This document shows positions 1-5,714 of a stretch of 6,687 bases of DNA, piece by piece (the stretch's first letter is position 1; each line of letters begins with the position of its first letter). Both the position numbers and the translations under genes were made by a program. Under the pieces are notes generated by a model that was not told the DNA's origin, did no database searches, and worked only from the letters and a program-made list of their open reading frames with translations. Source of the stretch: Roseovarius sp. (GTDB taxonomy: Bacteria; Pseudomonadota; Alphaproteobacteria; Rhodobacterales; Rhodobacteraceae); the NCBI GenBank assembly GCA_021767845.1, contig JAASSQ010000162.1:1-6687 (forward strand), read 5' to 3'.

Positions 1-522
1 ACGCGGGCGCGTGGCGTCATCGGCCCGGTCGGTGGCCAGCGCCAGACCGGCGGTCTGCGTCATGTGCAGCCCCAGCCCCGTCATCAGGAAGGCCAGCGCT
101 GCCAGAACCTCGCCCGCCCAGGACGGGCCGACCGCCTGCTGCCCCGACAGCACCAGCAGGGCGAACGGCATCACCGCTAGCCCGCCCATCTGCCACAGCG
201 ATCCGAACCACAAATAGGGGATGCGCTTCCAGCCGATCGCGCTGCGATGCGTGTCCGAGCGGAAGCCCAGCAGCGTGCGGAACGGCGCGATCAGCACCGG
301 CAGCGCGATCATCACCGCCACGATGGTCGCCGGCACCGACAGCTCCACGATCATCACCCGGTTGAGCGTGCCCAGCAGCATCACGGTCGCCATGCCCACC
401 GACACCTGGAACAGCGACAGCCGCAGAAGCTGGCCCATCGGCAGCCCCGCGCTGGCGGCATCCGCGAAGGGCAGGATGCGGGTCGTCATCCGCATCAGCG
501 GCGAGGGGCGGCGGGCCGTCAT
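1..522 (-). CDS. lhaA: LhaA, light-harvesting 1 assembly protein (PucC/BCD transporter family), 5' part only
   Basis: Reading the minus strand from ATG at 522 gives 174 codons open to the window edge; the 3' end is missing (the family is usually about 450-480 residues). The protein is strongly hydrophobic, with likely membrane helices near residues 31-53, 63-80, 101-126 and 136-160. Family motifs are clear: NRVMIVEL (54-61), FRTLLGFRSD (81-90), GWKRIPYLWFGSLWQMGG (97-114) and GLHMTQTAGLALATD (151-165). These are typical of the PucC/LhaA branch of the major facilitator superfamily, inner-membrane proteins that help assemble LH1 (LhaA) or LH2 (PucC) and are proposed to handle bacteriochlorophyll. 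I choose LhaA over PucC because it directly follows bchM, as in Rhodobacter, where puhA comes next. The start overlaps the bchM stop as ATGA, and a GGAG lies 8 nt upstream, which supports this start and coupled translation. Confidence 0.93.
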   Translation of the reverse strand, partial: MTARRPSPLMRMTTRILPFADAASAGLPMGQLLRLSLFQVSVGMATVMLLGTLNRVMIVELSVPATIVAVMIALPVLIAPFRTLLGFRSDTHRSAIGWKRIPYLWFGSLWQMGGLAVMPFALLVLSGQQAVGPSWAGEVLAALAFLMTGLGLHMTQTAGLALATDRADDATRPR

Positions 523-1199
523 GACGAAAGCTCCATCGCCTGCGAGATGTAGAAGCCCACGCTGATCCGATCGAGCGCGCTCAGCGTGCCGGGCGCGCCG
601 GTGTCGCGCAGCGCCCGCGCCAGCGCGGCGGGGGCGTGCGGCACCATCGTGGGCGAGCGGTCGGCGCGCGGAAAGACCTGACCCACCCGCCACATCGCCA
701 TCAGAAGCGGTGTGCGCGGCGCGACGGTGAACACGATCCGGCCGCTGGTGCGCGCGGCCAGCGTGGCCAGCGCGCGGGCGATATCGCCGCGCGTGTAATA
801 GATCAGGCTGTCCATCGCGACCACGTGATCAAAATGACCCAGCGAGTCCGCCAGCATGTCGCCAGAGTGAAAGGATACCCGGATTTTTAGGGGAAAAGGC
901 AGCCGATCTTGTGCGATTTTCACAAGCGAGGGCGAGATGTCCACCGCCACCACATCGGCCCCGCGCGCCGCCAGTTCGGCCGTCATCTGCCCCGCGCCGC
1001 AGCCCGCATCCAGCACCCGCGCGCCGGTCAGGTCACGCGGCAGTCGGGACAATATCTGTGCCCGCATCCCCTCACGCCCCGCGCGCACCGTTTCGCGGAT
1101 GCGGCTGACCGGCGCATCGCTGGTCAGCCGTTCCCACGTCCGGGTGGCCGTCTTGTCGAAATAGGTCTCGACCGAGGCAAGGGTGCGGTCATAGGACAT
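519..1199 (-). CDS. bchM: Magnesium-protoporphyrin IX O-methyltransferase BchM
   Basis: This 226-residue enzyme, the usual length for BchM, transfers a methyl group from S-adenosylmethionine to the C13 propionate of Mg-protoporphyrin IX, the step after Mg chelation in bacteriochlorophyll synthesis. The N-terminal part (YFDKTATRTWERLTSD, 13-28) is characteristic of BchM/ChlM. The class I methyltransferase fold shows SAM motif I at VLDAGCGAGQMTAELA (62-77), the acidic end of strand 2 at VVAVDIS (83-89), GDML (113-116) and FDHVVAMDSLIYY (123-135). The C-terminal GFYISQAMEL (215-224) is also typical. The start is ATG at 1199, where TGATG overlaps the bchL stop by one base; a weak GGGG lies about 8 nt upstream, so translation is probably coupled to bchL. 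Codons around residues 101-112 are richer in A/T than the rest of the gene, but the frame is intact. BchM is known to work closely with BchH, encoded two genes upstream. Confidence 0.96.
   Translation of the reverse strand: MSYDRTLASVETYFDKTATRTWERLTSDAPVSRIRETVRAGREGMRAQILSRLPRDLTGARVLDAGCGAGQMTAELAARGADVVAVDISPSLVKIAQDRLPFPLKIRVSFHSGDMLADSLGHFDHVVAMDSLIYYTRGDIARALATLAARTSGRIVFTVAPRTPLLMAMWRVGQVFPRADRSPTMVPHAPAALARALRDTGAPGTLSALDRISVGFYISQAMELSS
531..534 (-). promoter_or_regulatory. Ribosome binding site of lhaA (GGAG)
   Basis: Minus-strand GGAG sits 8 nt before the lhaA ATG at 522, inside the last codons of bchM. It decides the lhaA start, which overlaps the bchM stop, and it suggests that terminating ribosomes can restart directly on lhaA. 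Confidence 0.65.
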
Positions 1200-2095
1200 C
1201 AGTCAAACCCCAGCAGCTCGAAGATGTCGCGGTCTTCCATCGGCGCGGGCGCCAGCGGCTCGGTGCCGCGCCACAGGGTCTCGGCCAGCCGGATGTATTC
1301 TGTCCGGGCCAGCACGATGTCGTCCTCGTCCGGCATCTCGAACAGCGTCTTCTTCTTCAGCCGCGACCGGCGGATCGCGTCGAAATCGGGCATATGCGCG
1401 ATGCGGTTGAACCCCACCTCGGCGCAATAGCGGTCCACCTCGTCGGTGTCGCGCGAGCGGTTGGCCACGCAGCCGGCCAGCCGCACCTTGTAATTGTTCG
1501 ATTTGGCCTGAACGGCCGCGATGATCCGGTTCATCGCGTAGATCGAGTCGAAATCGTTCGCGGTCACGATCACCGCGCGGTCGGCATGTTGCAGCGGCGC
1601 GGCGAACCCGCCGCAGACCACGTCGCCCAGCACGTCGAAGATCACCACGTCGGTATCTTCCAGCATGTGGTGCTGCTTGAGCAGCTTGACGGTCTGCCCC
1701 ACGACATAGCCGCCGCAGCCCGTCCCGGCGGGCGGGCCGCCCGCCTCGACGCATTGCACGCCGCCCCAGCCTGTCGTCACGAAGTCTTCGGGGCGCAACT
1801 CTTCGGGGTGGAAATCCACCTCCTTGAGAATGTCGATGACGGTCGGCTGCAAGCGCCCGGTCAGGGTGAAGGTGCTGTCGTGCTTTGGATCGCAGCCGAT
1901 CTGCAACACGCGCTTGCCCAGCTTGGCAAAGGCCGCCGACAGGTTGGAACTGGTCGTCGATTTGCCGATCCCGCCCTTGCCATAGACCGAAAAGACCTTG
2001 GCTCCCTCGATCTTCATCGCCGGGTCCTGATGGACCTGGACCGATCCTTCGCCGTCCTGTCCCTTGAGCGTCGGTATGTCGTCGCGCGGGCTCAT
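1199..2095 (-). CDS. bchL: DPOR iron protein BchL (light-independent protochlorophyllide reductase, ATP-binding subunit)
   Basis: BchL is a NifH-like homodimeric ATPase that bridges two subunits with one [4Fe-4S] cluster and feeds electrons to BchN-BchB, which reduces ring D of protochlorophyllide without light. The 298-residue protein shows the P-loop YGKGGIGKST (38-47), QIGCDPKHDSTFTL (65-78), GPPAGTGCGGY (120-130) with the likely cluster ligand Cys127, and FDVLGDVVCGGFAAPLQ (153-169) with the second ligand Cys161. TANDFDSIYAMNRI (178-191) is a further family block. The reading frame stays open upstream to 2242, inside the end of bchH, but homologues begin MSPRDDIP, and the ATG at 2095 gives exactly that, with AGGAAGG 11 nt upstream. 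Residues 1-29 look flexible and polar; in R. sphaeroides BchL the equivalent tail is reported to be disordered and autoinhibitory. It follows bchH after 46 nt and ends on the bchM start (TGATG). Confidence 0.97.
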   Translation of the reverse strand: MSPRDDIPTLKGQDGEGSVQVHQDPAMKIEGAKVFSVYGKGGIGKSTTSSNLSAAFAKLGKRVLQIGCDPKHDSTFTLTGRLQPTVIDILKEVDFHPEELRPEDFVTTGWGGVQCVEAGGPPAGTGCGGYVVGQTVKLLKQHHMLEDTDVVIFDVLGDVVCGGFAAPLQHADRAVIVTANDFDSIYAMNRIIAAVQAKSNNYKVRLAGCVANRSRDTDEVDRYCAEVGFNRIAHMPDFDAIRRSRLKKKTLFEMPDEDDIVLARTEYIRLAETLWRGTEPLAPAPMEDRDIFELLGFD

Positions 2096-2141
2096 CTCGG
2101 GCCAATCCTTCCTGTCTGTGTTGGTGTCTGTCGCGTCCGGG
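2096..2141 (-). other. bchH-bchL intergenic spacer with a short direct repeat
   Basis: This is the only true gap between genes in the window (46 nt). Besides the bchL ribosome binding site, it holds two copies of ACAGACA on the minus strand (complements of 2113-2119 and 2125-2131), with starts 12 nt apart. I see no hairpin with a U run that would be a terminator, no TGT-N12-ACA site of the PpsR/CrtJ type, and no clear promoter. The mRNA probably continues through it. Confidence 0.6.
2107..2113 (-). promoter_or_regulatory. Ribosome binding site of bchL (AGGAAGG)
   Basis: A purine-rich AGGAAGG on the minus strand lies 11 nt before the bchL ATG at 2095, within the 46-nt bchH-bchL spacer. It supports that start over the longer upstream reading of the same frame. 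The spacing is slightly long but acceptable. Confidence 0.6.
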
Positions 2142-5100
2142 TCATTCTGCGGCCACCCCTTCCATCCGGTCCTCGATCGCGTCGGCGGCATCGCGCAGGG
2201 CGGCCAGCGTCGCGTCGTCGGGGGACCAATAGGCGCGGTCATGCGCCTCCAGCAGGCGGTTCGCCATGCGCGACGAGGCCGCCGGGTTGAGATCGGTCAG
2301 GCGCCGGCGCATCTCGGCATCCAGCACGAAGGTTTCCGAGATCCGCTGATAGACCCACGGCTCCACCTGCCCGGTGGTGGCCGACCAGCCCAGCGTGTTG
2401 GTCACGTGGCTTTCGATCTGGCGCACGCCCTCGGCCCCGTGGCTCAGAAGCGCCTCGTGAAACCTGGGGTTCAGCGCGCGCGACCGCGTCTCAAGCGAGA
2501 CCTGGTCGGCCAGCGTGCGCACCTTGCCCGCCCCGCGGGTGGTGTCGCTGATATAGACGGCCGCTTCCCGTCCACCACGGGCGCGCTTGACCGCGCGGGA
2601 AATCCCGCCCAGCGTGTCGAAATAGTGATCCACTGTGGTCACGCCCAGTTCGACCGATTCAAGGTTCTGATAGGCCAGGTCCACGTCCTGCAAGGCCTGT
2701 TGCAATAGCGCGGTGTTCTGCTGCGCCTTGCCGTTCACCCCATAGGCGAAACTCTTGCGGGTCTCGTAGGCATCGGCCAGTTCGTCCTCGTCGCCAAAGG
2801 CCGACCCGTCCACCAACTGGTTCACGTTCGATCCGTAAGCCCCTTCGGCGTTTGAAAAAACCCGCAAGGCGGCGGTGTCCATGTCGCAGCCGATCTTCTC
2901 GGCATAAGACAGCGCATGGGCGCGGATGAAATTCCGCTCCACCGGTTCGTCCGCCGTGGCGGCCTTCAGCGCCGCCTCGGCCAGCAATTTGGTTTGCAAC
3001 GGCAGCAGGTCGCGGAAGATGCCCGACAGGGTCATGACCACGTCGATGCGCGGGCGGCCCAGCTCGGCCAGCGGGATCAGGTCCGCGCCGCTCAGCCGTC
3101 CGAAACTGTCGAAGCGCGGCGTGGCGCCCATCAGGGCCAGCGCCTGCGCGATCGCGCTGCCATCGGACTTGATGTTGTCCGACCCCCACAGCACCAGCGC
3201 CACGCTGCGCGGCAGTCTCTTGTGGGTCTCCAGCAAAAGCTGCGCCTGTTGCGCGCCCTCGCGGCAGGCAAAGGCCGTGGGCATCCGAAACGGGTCGAAG
3301 GCGTGGATGTTGCGCCCGGTGGGCAGGATGTCGGGCGACCGGATCAGGTCGCCCCCCGGCACCGGCGGCGTGAACCGTCCCTCCAGCGCATTCAGAAGCG
3401 CGCCGATCTCGCCATTGCTCCGCAAAATGTGATCGGCGCGGGCACGGGTGTCGGCGTCGGCTCCCTCCATCAGGTCCAGGTACGCGGCGCGGGCCGCGTC
3501 GCTCATCGGGGCGCCCAGCACGTGCAGGCCTTCGGGGATCAGCGCCTCCTCGGTGTCCAGCAGGTCCAGCCACAGGCGCGCGGGGTCGCGCCCGTCCATG
3601 TCCACGGCTTCGGCCTGTTCGGCGATCAGCGCCTCCAACTCGGCGCGTTCGGCCGCGCCGGGGGCCATGCCGCGCCAGCGCGTCAGGCTGTCCTTCAACT
3701 CCGCCAGCCCCTTGTAAAGCCCCGAGGCCGCCAGCGGCGGGGTCAGGTGCGTCACCGTCACCGCGCCCGAGCGGCGCTTGGCCAGCGTCGCCTCCGAGGG
3801 GTTGTTCGACGCATAAAGATAGACATTCGGCATGTCCCCGATCAGCCGGTCGGGCCAGTCCGCCGCGCCCAGTCCGGCCTGCTTGCCCGGCATGAATTCC
3901 AGCGCGCCGTGCATCCCGAAATGCAACAGCACATCGGCGCGGAACGTGCTCCTGAGCCACAGGTAGAAGCTGGCGAAGGCATGGGTCGGCGCAAAGCCGC
4001 GTTCGAACAGCAGGCGCATCGGGTCGCCCTCGTAGCCGAAGGCGGGTTGCAGCCCGACAAAGACCTTGCCGAACCGCGCGCCCAGCACGAAAACGCCGCG
4101 CCCGTCCGATTGCACCTTGCCCGGTGCCGCGCCCCATTGCGCCTCGATCTCGTCCAGCCACGGGGTCTCGGCCACGATCCGGTCGGCGCTGACATGGGCG
4201 GCGACATTGGCCTCCTGCCCGTATTGCTGCGCGCTGCCCTCCAGCACCGCGGCGCGCAGCGCCTCGACACTCTCGGGCGGGGTCAGGTCATAGCCGCGCG
4301 CGGCCAGCGCCTGCAGCGTGGCGTGAAGCGAGCGGAACACGTCCAGGTAGGCCGCCGTCCCGGCCGCGCCCGCATTGGGCGGAAAGCCGAACAGCACGAT
4401 GCCCACGCGGCGCTCGGCCACCTGGCCCCGGCGCAGCGCCACCAGCCGGTCGATGCGCGCGCCCAAGGCCTCGATCCGCTCGGGGCAGGGGGCCATCGCC
4501 CGCCGCGTCGCGCCCGCATCGCAGGCGCGCCCGCAGCCGGTGCAGGCCGCCTCGCCGTGGCGGCCGGCAAAGACCGTGGGGTTGGTCGCCCCGTCCAGTT
4601 CCGGCAGCGCGATCAGCATCGTGGTCTCGATCGGGCCCAGCCCCTGCGGCGAGGCGGCCCATTGCCCAAGCGTCTGGAATTCCAGCGGATGCGCGGCCAC
4701 GTAGGGCACGTCCAGCGCCTGCAACACGCCCACCGCCGCGTCACTGTCGTTATAGGCCGGCCCGCCCACCAGCGAGAACCCGGTCAGCGACAGAAGCGCG
4801 TCGATCTTCACGCCCAGGTCGTCGCGGAAAAACGCCTCGATCGCTGGCCGCCCATCCAGCCCGCCGGCAAAGGCGGGCAGCACCCGCAGCCCCCGCGCCT
4901 CCAGCGCGCGGATGACCGCATCGTAATGCGCGGTGTCGCCCGACAGCACGTAGGACCGCATCAGCAGCACCCCCACCGTGCCCTTGCACGCCTTGGGTAC
5001 GGGCAGCGCGGCAGGGTCTTCGGTGATGCGGGCCGCAAGGTCGGGGTGGTATAGCCCCGTTTCGGGGTATTCCAGCGGCGCGGGCGCGCGGGTGCCGCGC

Positions 5101-5714
5101 CACGCCCCGATCCGGCAATAGCGCGAGATCAGGAACCGCACGAGCCCCTCGATATTGTCGTCCGACCCGCCCAGCCAATACTGCATCGTCAGGAACCACG
5201 CCCGCAAATCCTGCGCCTTGCCGGGGATGAGCTTCAGGATCCGCGGCAGGCGGCGCAGCATCCGCATCTTGCGCGCCCCGTTCTCGGTCGAGGGGCTGGA
5301 CGAGCCGCGCAGTTTTTTCAGCAGCTTCCGCGTTCCGCTTTCCGGGGCGCCCATGTCCAGCGTGCCCATCCGCGTCAGCTTGACGATCTTGGCATCGGCG
5401 ATGATCCCGGCCATCGCGTCGCAGTGATCGCGCCGCGCCTGCAGATTGGGCAGGATCGCCTCGACATGCTCTTCCAGGAACAGCAGCGCACAGATCACCA
5501 TGTCGGCCCGCGCGATCGCGGCGCGCGCGGCGGCCAGCGCGGCGGGGCTTTCGCCCCATTCGGCCGCCGCGTGCACGTCCAGTTCCAGGCCCGGAAACTC
5601 GGCCGCCATGCGCTCGGCGGCGCGGGCGCAGGGGCCGGCGGCATGGCTGTCCAGCGTCAGGATCACCACGCTGTAGCGGGCCTCGGCCCGGGCTATGCAA
5701 AGATCATCGCGCAT
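2142..5714 (-). CDS. bchH: Magnesium chelatase subunit H (BchH)
   Basis: BchH is the large porphyrin-binding catalytic subunit of Mg chelatase; with BchI and BchD (not in this window) and ATP it inserts Mg2+ into protoporphyrin IX, the first committed step to bacteriochlorophyll. The 1190-residue product is normal for the family. Residues 13-170 match the N-terminal BchH/ChlH region (RYSVVILTLDSHAAGP, LLFLEEHVEAILP). The rest is the CobN/BchH body: TGFSLVGGPAYNDSDAA (311-327), FGYEGDPMRLLFERGFAPTH (559-578), LHFGMHGALEFMPGKQAG (597-614), YLYASNNPSEATLAKRRS (632-649) and LVLWGSDNIKSDGSAIAQAL (840-859). Cysteines at 391, 394, 398 and 410 form a CxxCxxxC-type cluster. The start is ATG at 5714, giving an 11-nt overlap with the end of bchB; it places the conserved RYSVV block as in homologues, and no other conventional start lies between it and that block. 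Its ribosome binding site is weak, so coupling to bchB is likely. Confidence 0.97.
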   Translation of the reverse strand: MRDDLCIARAEARYSVVILTLDSHAAGPCARAAERMAAEFPGLELDVHAAAEWGESPAALAAARAAIARADMVICALLFLEEHVEAILPNLQARRDHCDAMAGIIADAKIVKLTRMGTLDMGAPESGTRKLLKKLRGSSSPSTENGARKMRMLRRLPRILKLIPGKAQDLRAWFLTMQYWLGGSDDNIEGLVRFLISRYCRIGAWRGTRAPAPLEYPETGLYHPDLAARITEDPAALPVPKACKGTVGVLLMRSYVLSGDTAHYDAVIRALEARGLRVLPAFAGGLDGRPAIEAFFRDDLGVKIDALLSLTGFSLVGGPAYNDSDAAVGVLQALDVPYVAAHPLEFQTLGQWAASPQGLGPIETTMLIALPELDGATNPTVFAGRHGEAACTGCGRACDAGATRRAMAPCPERIEALGARIDRLVALRRGQVAERRVGIVLFGFPPNAGAAGTAAYLDVFRSLHATLQALAARGYDLTPPESVEALRAAVLEGSAQQYGQEANVAAHVSADRIVAETPWLDEIEAQWGAAPGKVQSDGRGVFVLGARFGKVFVGLQPAFGYEGDPMRLLFERGFAPTHAFASFYLWLRSTFRADVLLHFGMHGALEFMPGKQAGLGAADWPDRLIGDMPNVYLYASNNPSEATLAKRRSGAVTVTHLTPPLAASGLYKGLAELKDSLTRWRGMAPGAAERAELEALIAEQAEAVDMDGRDPARLWLDLLDTEEALIPEGLHVLGAPMSDAARAAYLDLMEGADADTRARADHILRSNGEIGALLNALEGRFTPPVPGGDLIRSPDILPTGRNIHAFDPFRMPTAFACREGAQQAQLLLETHKRLPRSVALVLWGSDNIKSDGSAIAQALALMGATPRFDSFGRLSGADLIPLAELGRPRIDVVMTLSGIFRDLLPLQTKLLAEAALKAATADEPVERNFIRAHALSYAEKIGCDMDTAALRVFSNAEGAYGSNVNQLVDGSAFGDEDELADAYETRKSFAYGVNGKAQQNTALLQQALQDVDLAYQNLESVELGVTTVDHYFDTLGGISRAVKRARGGREAAVYISDTTRGAGKVRTLADQVSLETRSRALNPRFHEALLSHGAEGVRQIESHVTNTLGWSATTGQVEPWVYQRISETFVLDAEMRRRLTDLNPAASSRMANRLLEAHDRAYWSPDDATLAALRDAADAIEDRMEGVAAE

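Noticed and set aside
908..926. Inverted repeat CTTGTG/CACAAG (6-bp stem, 7-nt loop), resembling a regulator operator
   Set aside because: It lies inside bchM coding sequence. The half-site spacing fits neither PpsR (TGT-N12-ACA; here N9) nor CRP/FnrL sites, and such a short palindrome is expected by chance.
2096..2242. A 49-residue N-terminal extension of BchL from the alternative start at 2242
   Set aside because: It would overlap the end of bchH, has no family similarity, and skips the ATG at 2095 that gives the typical MSPRDDIP start with a ribosome binding site.
1394..2290. A 298-codon plus-strand open frame opposite bchL
   Set aside because: It is a compositional shadow; bchL on the other strand has all the NifH-like motifs.
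2659..4161. A 500-codon minus-strand open frame within bchH
   Set aside because: It is an out-of-frame shadow of bchH, rich in Arg and Gly, with no family motifs. The bchH frame is continuous across the same region.
2916..5054. A 712-codon open frame on the plus strand opposite bchH
   Set aside because: It is a mirror of GC-rich bchH codons. Its translation is low-complexity (Arg, Gln, Gly, His, Ala) with no recognisable domain, while the opposite strand has clear BchH motifs throughout.
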